A stretch of DNA of 64,000 nt, taken from positions 104,469-168,468 of the forward strand of contig BDGG01000010.1 in assembly GCA_001949185.1 (NCBI GenBank), given 5' to 3'. Source of the DNA: Ramazzottius varieornatus. Its lineage: Eukaryota > Tardigrada > Eutardigrada > Parachela > Ramazzottiidae. Under the pieces are notes generated by a model that was not told where the DNA came from, did no database searches, and was given only the letters and a program-made list of their open reading frames with translations. A program made the position numbers and the translations under genes. The first letter of the stretch is position 1. Each line of letters begins with the position of its first letter. Positions 1 through 10,405 of this stretch are shown piece after piece.

Positions 1-1145
1 GGCTTGCCCATTTCATCAGCGCCTTCAACCAGCTTGTCGACCCGCGCGAAGTCTTCTTCGAACGACTCGCTGACCAACCTCTGGACGAAGCTCAGTTGCT
101 GGCCGAAGTCCTGGCCAATGTCATGGGCGATATGCGTATTCTGAACAGCGGGATATTTTATGAAACGAACAAGTTCCCCAACAGGACACACTTCGGTAAT
201 CCAGGCACAGTTCAGCAGAAATCAATTGGGAGGTCGGCAAATGATTCTACCCAGAACGTTATCCCAAGTAGCGCATGTCCTCACTGTTACTGGCCGAGAG
301 CGTGCGTCACTTGCGACAACAAACTGGCGAATTTATTGGCCGATTATCTCCTCATATTTTTCTGTATTCTTTCTCAGGGCCTTTCGCTCAACGGACAGCG
401 CGATATGCCAAGGCTTACTTTGCCGAAGACCGAGCTGGGCTCGTCAACGATCGCAACGCGTCGTATCTGAGACAGCCGTGGTATAGGATGGTGAAAGAGA
501 GATGGTCCGCGAGCCCGGCTTCCAGACTGACAAAGTTCGCGACGAGGATGCGGGTACGCGGTGACAAGATGGGAACGTACTCGATGAAGTACGATCACTT
601 CCCGATGCAGTACCATGCGCCAGTGGCGACCGATGGCTACTGGACCGCGCCTTACTACAATTGTGATGGACACATCAAGGAATGGGTTTTGACTTACGCT
701 GTGCCGTTCTTTGGACTGGACAGCCTTCGCGAAGAACTTGAATTCCAGTAAGCCTGGTAAATTCTCCCCATTCAAATTTTTCTCCAGCGAAGTTTGGTAT
801 TTTTCAGAGGAGTGGTGACTGTGACAGTTCCTCTTCCGGAACTGGACCTGAATCAGTGTCCGGCTGACATCTCCGTGGCCAACGCCTTTAAGAACTCGGA
901 TCAATGTGACCCGCGAAGTTCATACGTAAGTACGGTTTCTCGTTTTTCTCATTTCTGAATGTGCGTCACGTTGATAGGCTTTGTCTGGCTACAGTGTGTG
1001 CCGATTCTGGGAAGGCGGTTCGAGATTGGCGGGTACAAATGCGAATGCAAGCCCGGCTATGAATATCCTTACAACGATCCGGTCAATTACTTTGACGGGC
1101 AAATCCTGGAGTCGGAATGGGAGAAGATGGTGTTGGGGAGACTCA
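1..1145 (+). CDS. GPR158/GPR179-like receptor, extracellular part only (partial at both ends)
   Basis: Four exons join in phase: <1-195, 378-747, 808-925 and 995-1145, each with GT-AG borders. The joined product resembles the extracellular Cache and EGF-like region of the GPR158/GPR179 class C receptors (GPR158 is known as a metabotropic glycine receptor). Recognisable blocks are YYNCDGH, TYAVPFFGLDSLREELEF, LDLNQCP, AFKNSDQCD, CVPILGRRFEIGGYKC and CKPGY. The 5' end lies outside the window. The last exon ends at a good GTAAGTTC donor in phase 1, but no 7TM exons follow; the next gene is on the other strand from 1463. Either the receptor is a broken copy, the assembly is misjoined, or the remaining exons are far away. 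Intron 1 holds a copy of the palindromic element (251-317). Family call is firm; intactness is unknown. Confidence 0.8.
251..317. repeat. Palindromic intronic element, copy 1
   Basis: Left arm ATCCCAAGTAGCGCAT and right arm CGTGCGTCACTTGCGA flank a loop containing CTGTTACTGGCC. It lies inside intron 1 (196-377) of the GPR158-like gene. It is a diverged member of the family described in the findings. Confidence 0.65.
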
Positions 1146-1462
1146 GTAAGTTCTCTGCGCTCAAATGTCGTCTGGTCGGCGCCGCACTACGAATTTATTT
1201 GGGCTTCTTTATGCGGCTGTTTCTGGTCTTATCGATAGCTAGTATATTTATGTAAATACACTGATATATTTGGAATAGTACAACGCCGCCTATTCATAAT
1301 GGGGAACAGGCAATAAAACGAAGAGCTAACGAAAGACTTTGGCGCTAGGAATTTTTGGTGAGAGAAACGGTCGAGGATCGAACAAACTGACGATAAGAGG
1401 CCGACAGAAACGTTCCCCGTGTATATCAGAATTCAGTCACAAGTCGTAGCTGTGTCAGTTAT
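1146..1462. other. Non-coding gap between convergent genes
   Basis: It begins with the donor of the last visible receptor exon and ends at the BTB stop codon. I see no further receptor exon or RNA gene here. Confidence 0.5.
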
Positions 1463-2367
1463 CTAGACCAGAGCCATGGCTTCCAACAGTTCAGTGTAGA
1501 CAGGAGATTTTTGATCTTTCAATTCTAACCAGGCCTCGCTTTTCATGACATCCTGGCGTCGGCTGACTATGTATCTTTCTGCGTCCGAACGAAGCGTTTC
1601 GTCCTTCACCTCCACAGCCAACAGGTAAATCTCCACCGCATTACTTGGAAGTTTTCGGTTTTTCATCAGGAAGTATGACATATCCATTATATCCTGGACC
1701 TGCAAAACAAAAGCAGTTGAGGAAAAATGCAATCAAAGCTCTACGTGACAAAAAGCTAAGCTGATCTAGATTCAAAGTGTGGGTCTTTAGACCGGAACTC
1801 TGGTCAGCGTGACATTACGCTCGGTTAATTGCCATGATACAGCAGTCTTTTCCCATATTTTCGTTTGGTACGGGGTTGGGTGCAAACAGCACGCCCTGAT
1901 TGACCTGGACGATCAAATCGAAACTTCCCTTAAGAGTTCGTACGTACCTGGAAATGATGGGCAAGACTGTAGATATCCGTGCAAAAATGGTGGAACGCGG
2001 TGCGACGGTCCTTGATGATGTCACACGACCCAGTGTAAAGTGCGTAGAAGAAGTTCTTCAGAGCGACGAATGGAAATTGTCGCACGAACTGCACCACTTC
2101 CAAAGGGGCGCCATCGACCAACTCGACTTCCGGTGTCTTCCAGGCTTCTGACACAACGGGACTGCGTGCAACCAGGGGTAGCTTGTGGAGCTTGAAAGCA
2201 ACACCATCAGAGGAGTGAAGTGTAACGTCAGAAAAGTCCTTCGAACACCACAAGTTGTTCCACATCAGTCCGGCGTTCTTTTGGCATCGCTGACGCCCGC
2301 GCTCCACGTCCGAATCTCCTCCGTCGCACATCTTGCTCGTTCCCGGTGATATGGATCCTCTTGGCAT
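1463..2367 (-). CDS. BTB/POZ domain protein
   Basis: Two exons, 2367-1948 and 1699-1463, join in phase 0 and give about 218 residues. The BTB fold is visible as FSDVTLHSSDGVAFKLHKL, then LVARSPVVSEAW and FFYALYTGS, followed by a short helical BACK-like tail. BTB proteins commonly dimerise and act as substrate adaptors for Cullin-3 ubiquitin ligases; that role is inferred from the family only. No MATH, Kelch or zinc-finger domain is present, so the protein is short for the family. The in-frame reading continues upstream to 2427, but only from a GTG, so the ATG at 2367 was chosen. A further upstream exon is possible because a TATTGCAG acceptor lies just before that ATG. The gene is convergent with the receptor exons. 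Confidence 0.7.
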
Positions 2368-2995
2368 GCTGCCTTTCTTTACACTGCAATATACTAACAT
2401 CACAATCGCCACTAAATAGTACGCCACACACCAGGGAATCCCAAGCCATCCACTCCAAGGAGAAAAGAAAAAAATCTGCGGAAAAGATGATGACTTCCGG
2501 TGCGTAATTATCAGATCAACTAGCGCGTAGTGTCATTGCTGTGCATGGACTGTGGCCAATCAGAGCAAACCGCCAAGATCGCTAGCTGACGAAAACACAG
2601 AAAGCATCGAAGAGTTGAGTTAGCACCCAAAGACAAAGTTCATTTATTATTGCTTGCAAGTAAAAGACCGGAATGTCAGAGAAAAGTACAAGATAGAGAC
2701 TGTGCTAAGTTTGTAAAAGCGAAATGCTACACGGTAGAGTGACACTTATACGTAGCCGGAAAGAAACGAGGGACCGACTTTGAATTCGGTCTATCAAATA
2801 TGTCTACGTGGTCGCAGCATTGCTGGCATAGCTACGACTACCAGCCATCCCCTGTAAAACATGTAAAAAATAGAACCAGAGAAAAAAGTATACCGCGAAA
2901 GTGAATTAAGATACATCCTCGGGTTGAACACACACCAAAGAACGCTGACGGACCTTCAGAACTGAAATGTGCAGAGAAACGAAAGCGGTTTGAAT
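2368..2995. other. Intergenic spacer with no recognised gene
   Basis: This separates the BTB gene start from the MRE11 stop, both on the minus strand. I see no convincing ORF or structured element. Confidence 0.45.
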
Positions 2996-5320
2996 CTAAA
3001 GATTGTGTAGCACCGAACGACCCACAGGTAATAGATTATGATCAAAATATCTTTCGATCATGCCGAGCCGAAATTCCAGTAGTGAGTCGGTGAGCAAACT
3101 TCTGGCTCCACGAGCGCGCCCACCTCGAGCTCGGGTAGTAGCCGCACCGCGACCACGTCCGTTGGCGGTACCGTTGGCTGGTGGCATCTCTTCGTCCGAT
3201 TCATCAACCTGCAAAAAGAAGAAGGGAAAACCCAAAACAAAAGGTTTTGAAAGCTCGGCCACAAAACTCGATCCGAACGTTTTGTCAAGTGGTGCGCGTA
3301 TTAGATGATAGCCTGCGCCACTTGGACCAACCTTCCGGCTGAATTTGTCCGCCGAACTGTCGGACACCGACAACGAAGTCAAGAACATTACACACTAAAA
3401 CCTAGGAGCCTCTATTTTTCCAGAATGAAACATAGCTTTCTGATATTCGTATGCGTCCAAGATGGCCTCCCTATCCTCCTACATAAACACACTTCCGGTT
3501 ATAAAACCAATCTGCAAAAGTGTGAGATCGGCAAAGAAACTCGACAAGTTCGTTTTCACAAGTGGAGCACAACTCCAGTGTTATCAACTGGAAGCGTGCG
3601 CCACTTGGGCGAACTGAACGAGATTGTTTTCTCAAATGGCGTTACGATCGCGGAAGTATAAGCCGGACAAGTGCGCCACTTCGACAACCACCCTGTCGAG
3701 TTTGCTCACTTTGCCCAAATAGTGATTCCACACTTACGTTGTTCACAAACTTTCGCAGCGCTTCCGTCAAGAACTTCGAGTTGAAGACCATCAGCCCGGA
3801 ATCCGACTTATCGTCGAAGTACTTGACCAGGACATCTTCAATCGTCGCAGTGTCCAGTTCGATCAGCGGCTTGATTTCCTTCGACACGCCGTTGCTCACT
3901 CCACCATGACCATTCATCTGTGCCTTCTCGGCCTTTCTCTTCAGTGGCAGAATGATATCTTTGGGGTTAGCTACCCTACCGAAGAACTTCTGGCCGAAGA
4001 GGATTGGGTTCAACGGTTCAATGTCGCCGAAGTCGACTCTCAGCCGCACCAGTGGTTGCTTGGGCTGATTTGGACCTTTGGTCTCTTCCACGCGGCGAAT
4101 GATACGCTCCATTCGACCGGCCAGGAAGGTCTCGACTTCGAGTCGAATCGTGTCAGTGTTGGCTTCGGTCTTGGTGAAGCCTGCTTGTTTGAGATCGATC
4201 TCTTCTATCACGAAGGGACGAACCGTCCGCAGAGCGATGGGCTCTACGAGGTACCTGCGACCACAGACCTTTACAACGTAGCAAAACTTTTGCTTGCCTT
4301 CTCCGTCGCTCATCGATGTGGCCACTGAACTACCTGCAAAAATCCATCCATGACACACAAACTGACTTCTGTTCTGTGATGTGGTGGACAACAACCCTGT
4401 CAAGAACCCATCCAAAAAGCCATGCTGTCACACGTCGGCAGGCATGAGGAAACCAGGACACGACGCAACAGCCGACACGAAAATCAACGGCCGAACCCTG
4501 CTTACACACTGCACCAAACATGGAAAAGCATGACCCACACGCAGTCCTCACGCGGCCAAGCGTGACCGAAGCACGGCCATCCCGACCGGGTGCACTAAAA
4601 TCGAAATTCAGAGGATTCTGTTGTTTACCTGGCTGGAGGACTTCAAAGCCTCGTTCCTTGTTATGCTCAGGCTCGGGAATGGGGTCGTGTTCATGGCCCC
4701 AGACGACCAAGTCAAGGAAGGAGTCCAAGAAGGACTCGGGAATGTAGTTGTGGCTGCCACGGTGTGCAGGCCGGTTCTGATGGAGAACGAAGAGGTTGAA
4801 CCATTCGTCGGTGGCTTCGCTAGGTCGCTTCATCTGGACACGGTTGTTCAGGTACGCTCGATGAAGTCGTTCGTCTCGGATGGAACCCAGACCGTACAGA
4901 GCCAGCTTTGTGGTGCCTTTCGTGAATAGCAGTGGGTAGATGTCGATATTCTCTGCAAAAGAAACGGCCGTTGCAATCAGCAATCAAGCGTTATCCCAGT
5001 GTTAGAACTGTTCCACTGCGAAAAGCCTCTTCAGTCTTTCAGCCTGCAAACTTACCGATATCGTTGGCTTTTCCAAAGTAGTTGATCAGGCCGTACGTGT
5101 GGAGAAGATCGAGCTCGCTGAGGTATTTGAGACCGCTGGGATCGTCGTGATTGCTGTGAATGGAATAAACGGGTAGGTTGATGTTCAAGTCTGGATCCTC
5201 TGTGTTGATGCGACGAAACTGCGGCTCGACGTGGGCGAAGTTGACTTCCGGCTCGCTTACCAACTGGAACTTGACTTGACCATCTCCCATGCAGTAGGAA
5301 CGGAGCAGACTCGCGCATTG
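2996..5320 (-). CDS. MRE11: MRE11 double-strand-break repair nuclease, 5' exons missing
   Basis: Four exons (5320-5056, 4952-4629, 4333-3738, 3208-2996) join in phase and give 465 residues of MRE11, the nuclease of the MRE11-RAD50-NBS1 complex. Visible blocks are LLRSYCMGD, SIHSNHDDPSG (motif III), ALYGLGSI, NLFVLHQNR, VVWGHEHDP, the capping-domain blocks PLVRLRVDFGDIEP and KFFGRVANPKDII, and a C-terminal GAR-like tail (GRGRGAATTRARGGRARG). Exons for the first roughly 100 residues, which carry the metal-binding DxH, GDxF and GGDLFH motifs, are not found upstream. A GPCR stop codon lies at 5495, only 175 bases from the first visible exon. Motif III reads SNHD where GNHD is usual. The large last intron carries palindromic elements. 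Identity is certain; whether it is functional is open. Confidence 0.9.
3525..3712. repeat. Palindromic intronic element, copy 2 (compound)
   Basis: The outer arms GGCAAAGAAACTCGACA and TGTCGAGTTTGCTCACTTTGCC are near reverse complements. Inside are two core palindromes (CACAAGTGGAGCAC / GTGCGCCACTTGGG and TCAAATGGCG / AGTGCGCCACTTCG). It lies in the last MRE11 intron (3209-3737). Confidence 0.75.
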
Positions 5321-5494
5321 CTGCAAAAGAAACAGGAACACAAGAAAATCAGAGCTGGTAAGCATCCAAGTCAAGCAGAGCGCGACGTACCTTAACCGGC
5401 TTCTTTTTCGTCTTTTGGTCAGCCGCACCGACGGTGTTAAGTTAGAGTCGGCGGGTAAGGCTTTGCCAGTTTCTGCCTGTGAAAACCGTCGGGT

Positions 5495-6214
5495 TCAGCT
5501 CATGTCACTTGGGGCGACGCGCTGTTTTCTGTCTTGGAAGAAGGATTTGTAACAGACGACAGGATACGTCAACAGAACGACGCAGATCGGCGTGTCGAAC
5601 AGGAAAAGCTGGGTGATCGGATACCAGATACCCATAGCATCTGTGTCCACGTCGCACTTGAGAGTACCATTGATTTTTCCCGGCACCAGAACGGAAGTTA
5701 CAATTGCGACCGGAATGTTGGTGACATTCAGAACAAGCCAAGTGGTAGAGCAGAGCACGATGGCTAGTTTCGTTGAGTGGTGATTCCGGTAGGAGATCGG
5801 AAACACGATAGCCCACAGACGATACAGTGCAATGAGGAAGTGTGCCTTGATGACCAAATTCTCGCAGGTAAAAGCCGTGTGGCCGGCGAACAAGCACGCT
5901 TTGTAACCTATTGCCCAAGTAGAAGCGTACTTGTCAATCAAGTTTAGCGGACCGAAGGCGAAAACCAAGATTGTGTCAATAATCAGCAAGTTCATGAGGT
6001 ACACTCCGAAAGAGTTGCGCAGTGTGGGTCGTCTGATGAATGTGACCAGCAGGCTTACGTTGAGAATCCCACCGACTACCAAGGCAAAGTAAGCGACTCC
6101 GGAAGGTAATGCCCAGCTCCCTTGCTGTGAAGTCCCATTTGCGGTACTGATTTCGTTGAGCTGCGATGTAATGTTGAGTGACTGAGCACACCATGTGGTG
6201 CTCGTAGAAGACAT
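5495..6214 (-). CDS. Orphan rhodopsin-like GPCR, truncated after TM5
   Basis: A single-exon reading frame of 239 residues from the ATG at 6214; the longer frame to 6283 begins only with GTG. It aligns closely with the intact paralogue at 15865-16956: shared blocks are LRNSFGVYLMNLLIIDTILVF, the GPLNLIDKY loop, HFLIALYRLWAIVFPISYR (in place of the usual DRY region) and YPVVCYKSFFQDRK. The N-terminus has several N-glycosylation sequons (NIT, NGT). The frame ends in the third intracellular loop, so TM6 and TM7 are absent. I saw no obvious continuation exon in the 170 bases downstream. It is either a truncated gene copy or a gene whose last exon is displaced. The ligand is unknown. Confidence 0.7.
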   Translation of the reverse strand: MSSTSTTWCAQSLNITSQLNEISTANGTSQQGSWALPSGVAYFALVVGGILNVSLLVTFIRRPTLRNSFGVYLMNLLIIDTILVFAFGPLNLIDKYASTWAIGYKACLFAGHTAFTCENLVIKAHFLIALYRLWAIVFPISYRNHHSTKLAIVLCSTTWLVLNVTNIPVAIVTSVLVPGKINGTLKCDVDTDAMGIWYPITQLFLFDTPICVVLLTYPVVCYKSFFQDRKQRVAPSDMS

Positions 6215-7306
6215 CCAGATGGATGCACAGGACGAGATTGCTAAAGGCTGAAAAATGTTGACGACCACAGTCTGCCGTCCCACAGTGGTCGGCGATCTTC
6301 CACAAGCTCAACAGAACAAGTGGCAGATGTGTCGCAGTGGGTCCTCCTCTTATTCAGAACTACGACCTTCTGGACGGATCATGCTGAATGTGATCAAGTA
6401 CACAGTGTTTTGTCAATAATTAGAGTAGTACATGCGGTAACGTGTTTTTTTCTTTCGACTGTTGGCTTTAGCCGGATGATTTACAAACATGGCAGCTGCG
6501 CCACTGGTGTGTTACTTTCTTCCAGAGATTCTGTGCAACCTGTACAAAGGTTGGCGAGCTCCTGACGCGCCAAACAATTAGACCCAAGCAAGAAGAATAA
6601 GAAGAAAGGCCTGCTGTCTGTAATCCAGCGCTGCTGGTAGCACTAGAAGTCATGTAAAGACAAAAGCCTGTATGACTACGGGAACTGATATGACTGATCA
6701 TCTTCCAAGAAATAATGCAGGACCTACTCGGAACGTTTCTGTAAACCGGCAGCATTCTGTTTTGTGATCGGATGTTCAAGGCAGAAAAAAGTAAGTCTGA
6801 ATGGTCTACTGCGTAACGAAGCAAGCTAGGGTGATGGACTGATGGTTATCGTTGAGTATATAACCTGTATGACTTTGGGCTGACGTGAGTAGAGCCGAAT
6901 CAAATCAAAAAGCGGATACTGAAGCGGACACTGAAACAACCGGAAGGTGAAGTTTAGGTTACGCTCTCCGCACAATTTGATTTGATGTGCGGAGGACCCG
7001 TCCAGGGGTGTCACCTGCCTACGTGTCACATGGGTGTTTCTCAAAGGCAGCGTACCATCTTTGAAGAATAGTACATGTAACGAAGCTCCGTTCGCCGTTC
7101 TCGAGCGTACGCCGCAAGCATTGGTGCTTGCAACTGGCGTGCCAAAAGATCCGCTTAGTCATAGTACCGTTTGTCGCAGAGGAAAGCTGTCGGTCTGTGG
7201 TGGGGAGGGGGGGGGGGCTCTTAAGTTCGATCGTTCTGGAACCAGTTTTTGCTATCTACCAAAGTGAACCAAACAACTGGACTTCACATAAACCAATAGT
7301 GAGTAC
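6215..7306. other. Intergenic spacer with a G-run
   Basis: No gene is recognised. A purine run of four then ten G residues split by one A lies at about 7202-7216. Short overlapping ORFs here show no family signal. Confidence 0.4.
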
Positions 7307-7725
7307 TAAGCTCTGTTTCATCTGCCGGTGCGTAGTACTTTTGGTACCCTGGCCGCGCCATCGTTCATCTTTCCCACAATCTGAAACGGCCATAATTTTT
7401 GTTTAGCTCGTGGGGACCGAATGGCCGTTACAGAAAGTTGAGATCAGCTCTTGGTCATCCCGCTACCGGGGAAGATCAGCTGATAGGATCTCTAATACCC
7501 ATAATGTACGGCCCTGTACGGAGTCGTACGCGTGAATCAGTCCCGGGTAGCGAGAACGCGGCAGTCGAGCTAATCAGCGATCAGCCGTCAATCTGTCGAA
7601 TGTGGCCACACCGGATCCGGATGATCAAGTAACCAACGGGACATCAGCATTACCGTTTCCGGTGTATCACGTAAATGTTCGGCTGATTGATAGCTGATCG
7701 CTGATTAGCCCGACTGCAGCATTTT
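7307..7725. mobile_element. TA-flanked foldback MITE, right arm lost (relative of 56659-57243)
   Basis: The left end TAAGCTCTGTTTCATCTGCC matches the left end of the element at 56659. Further matches are GATCAGCTCTTGGTCATCCC and GAAGATCAGCTGATAGGATC. The internal block with GTACGCGTGAATC is also shared, but in inverted orientation. No complementary right terminus is found, so the copy is truncated near 7725. The left TA dinucleotide suggests insertion into TA. Confidence 0.7.
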
Positions 7726-8891
7726 GTGACTTAACTAGTGTAGGATAGCAGACCATCCACGAATTAGATTATATGTGAATGGATTTTCGGCATTTTTCGC
7801 TGACAAATATTGGAGCCCCACCCATTCCGGCTGTTGACGTATTCAGTCAAGACGTTGATCTTGTGTCTCCGCCTCCATTGCTGCTCGGTTTAGCGGCTCG
7901 TCAGTGGCCGCAAGTGGAGTAAACGATTGCAGTATGTACCGATTCAGATTTCTGACGTCATTAAACTTAAATTTGACTTTGGCATATAGTCATAGACTGT
8001 ACACGCACGATGGTCAATTATGAGACAGGCGGAAAGGATGGCCAAATGGAAAATCGACCGTACAAAAGTGTCGAAAAGTGTATCTAAGACGAAAGTGTAG
8101 CCAGACAAGTAGATGGGAATTTTTTGAAGTTGTCTCAAAATGTGGAAAACTTGCCGATTTTCGCGAACCCAGCTTTTGCGAAAAGGCTTGCCCCCTCAAG
8201 TTTCACCAAGTCTGTCCAAAAGCGTTTCGAACTCAGATGTAACAATGGTTTGGGTTCTCGTGCACGATTTTATGTGCCGGAAAAAAATGTCAGACTATTT
8301 CGAGAAACCTTGTTTTCAGGCGAGCACGCTGAACTTTGTTTCAGTTTTGCTACAGTAGCTGTATCAGTCAATCAACAAGCGGTACAGAAGAGAACTGTAT
8401 TTTTCCGGAAGCCAGACTACCGTTGAACAATTTGCAACCAGTAGTTCTAGTCCACAAAGGCAGAGATTTGAGATGGGTTTTTTCCGAAAAGAGAACAGTA
8501 AAATTTAGAGTCGGAGCAGCTACGCGGTTGGACCTCGATATTAGGGAACACGCTTTCTGCAGAGGGCACAACAGGCCGGGAGAAGTAAACCACATATGTG
8601 CCCGACCGAGCAGAATCACACATTTCTGAATGTGTGCCCAAGGTTAATCATAATGTCACACGACCGTTTTTCACTGAAATCGGAACGGCTGAAAACTTTG
8701 TACGCTTCCGAGCGGAAACGTATTGTTTACGCAATCCTCAGATGGAATTTTCGCGCTGAAAAGTTATCCCTGTTCTCCTTCTTCTGTCACGTCCAAGGTT
8801 TACCTCGTCTTCATGATGGCTGGAAACTGTTCTTCAATGACTTCAATGACTTCCGAAGGCTACCTTTCTCGCTCCTGCTCCCCTGCGATCC
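7726..8891. other. Intergenic stretch without recognised gene
   Basis: Several short ORFs on both strands have no domain, splice structure or paralogue support. No RNA gene is seen. Confidence 0.4.
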
Positions 8892-9548
8892 ATGGAAAAA
8901 TCTCGAAAACGACGATATGTGCAGGCACATCCTGGCATGGAAGCAGCTGTAACTGCTGTTAACGATGGGATGTTTATACAGATGGCCGCCGAGAGAGATC
9001 AGATACCTCATACAACTCTCGCCAGTAAAGTCAAAGGGAAACACGGAAAGAAGGCTGGATGTCCCAGTACCTTCACGATGGACGAAGAGGGAGAAACCAC
9101 TGAAATCCTTGTGCGCTGCTCCAAGATGGGTGTTCCTCTCGGTACACATACTCTGATCAAGCTCGTCAAAGCCATCGCCATTGCAAAAGGTAAGCCTGAG
9201 GTTGCTGAAATCTCGCTCGTACGAAGGATAACCTTCGGTCAACATCAGCCACATGTTCAACATAAAATGCCCGAACAGCTGACTTCCGGTCAAGCGTGCA
9301 CTAAGGATAACCTCATCAGCGGTGTTGCTTTTTCTCGGCATGGACTTTGCAGGCATTTTCCAGTGAAAGTTCCTGAAGAGTATCCTTCGAAGACAAGACC
9401 GAAACGAGACACGACAGGGGCGAAGACCGCTCCAGCTCCCAGAAAGAAACCGCCGGCGTCAGCTTCGAGAACGAAAGCCAAGATGCTTCCATTGCCGAAA
9501 AATTCAACCTGGAGTTTCTGCTGTACAATACCATCTAAGAAGACCTAG
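8892..9548 (+). CDS. Pipsqueak/CENP-B-type HTH protein, transposase-derived
   Basis: The frame starts at an ATG and encodes a helix-turn-helix of the pipsqueak type found at the N-terminus of pogo/tigger/jerky transposases and of domesticated relatives. Landmarks are a basic start (KSRKRRYVQ), the helices EAAVTAVNDGMFIQMAAERDQIPHTTLASKVKGK, then GCPSTFTMDEEGE and a segment resembling the start of the CENP-B second DNA-binding domain (VRCSKMGVPLG). A GTAAGCC donor at 9190 and a TTTTCCAG acceptor ending at 9363 would remove 174 bases in frame, giving 160 residues with a basic Lys/Pro/Ala tail. No DDE catalytic domain follows, so it cannot be an autonomous transposase. A perfect 11-bp inverted repeat (9527-9537 and 9546-9556) spans the stop codon. 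Confidence 0.55.
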   Translation: MEKSRKRRYVQAHPGMEAAVTAVNDGMFIQMAAERDQIPHTTLASKVKGKHGKKAGCPSTFTMDEEGETTEILVRCSKMGVPLGTHTLIKLVKAIAIAKGKPEVAEISLVRRITFGQHQPHVQHKMPEQLTSGQACTKDNLISGVAFSRHGLCRHFPVKVPEEYPSKTRPKRDTTGAKTAPAPRKKPPASASRTKAKMLPLPKNSTWSFCCTIPSKKT

Positions 9549-9634
9549 ATGGTATTGGAACATTCTTCGTTGTCCTGATAATTCAATTATTTAGCTGCTA
9601 TTACGTTTTGCATCTCCGCGAAAGACGAATGTAA

Positions 9635-9793
9635 GAACTCGGCAAACAAACTTGCCATGATCGTTTCACCAAGTGGCGCACGCTACTGATTAATAATACT
9701 AGATAGTGCGTCATCTGAAAAGTACATCATTTTCCCAAGTAGCGCGCGCTTCTGGCCAATAAAACTGAAATGTGCGCCACTGGGGAAAACAAT
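9635..9793. repeat. Palindromic element, copy 3 (intergenic)
   Basis: It starts with CTCGGCAAACAAACTTGCC and contains CCAAGTGGCGCACG. A second part has TTCCCAAGTAGCGCG, CTGGCC and TGTGCGCCACTGGGG. It lies outside any recognised gene. Confidence 0.7.
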
Positions 9794-9965
9794 ATTCGCA
9801 GCATCGCAAAACGCTAAGTGTATCATATGTGACAGCGAAAGTAGAAATATAGTCTCCGGCCGTGGGTGCATATTGTCTTCTGCCTTGAATTCTAGAAAAC
9901 CCCGGACGGCTAAAACTATGTACACTCTTCAGTGGGTGCCTCATGGTTAAGTTAGGGTTGTTAAT

Positions 9966-10127
9966 ATCCAATCCGACATCGGATGGTTCCGGATGAATCC
10001 GGATAGAAAATGGATTGGATAGGCATTCTATCCATCCAGCTGTTAACCGGATAGAGATCCTAACCGTCTAGATGGGATCCGGATAAGCTCTCCATCCATC
10101 CGGTTTTCTATCCGGATAGAACCAAAA
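9966..10127. repeat. ATCCGGAT-rich clustered repeat with inverted arms
   Basis: Variants of ATCCGGAT, GGATAG and ATCCATCC recur in about 160 bases. ATCCGGATAGAAAA (9997-10010) is the exact reverse complement of TTTTCTATCCGGAT (10104-10117). Such clusters resemble subterminal repeats of hAT transposons, and a BED-finger ORF lies about 400 bases downstream; the link is inference. Confidence 0.6.
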
Positions 10128-10405
10128 CTGCTAACGCGCAGTCAAACAGTCCAATACACCAGCAGGTAACCCGACATAGATTCGCAATCTCCCTACACGC
10201 TTGTCTTCTGAGCGTAGTTTTGTTTACGCAATCTGTGTCATGTCCTCTCCGGTCGGATTTCGCAAATCGATCTGCTATCTAGAATGATCTCCCGGCAGCT
10301 TGACTCTTTATCCCTTCGTAATAAGTGGACCTATTCCTTCGGTTCTTTGTGTCAGACGGGCTATAGCCCGTGATCTGCAGCTAACGACTGACCATAAAGA
10401 GCTTC

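Noticed and set aside
374-904. 176-codon minus-strand ORF
   Set aside because: It lies antisense to two exons of the GPR158-like receptor, which have strong family similarity; a shadow frame.
5389-5482. Possible additional upstream MRE11 exon (frame ending KKKPVK)
   Set aside because: It has a GTACGT donor, but contains a stop in the needed frame and lacks any MRE11 motif.
7202-7216. G-run as a possible quadruplex
   Set aside because: It is one long run split by one A, not four separate tracts; not distinctive.
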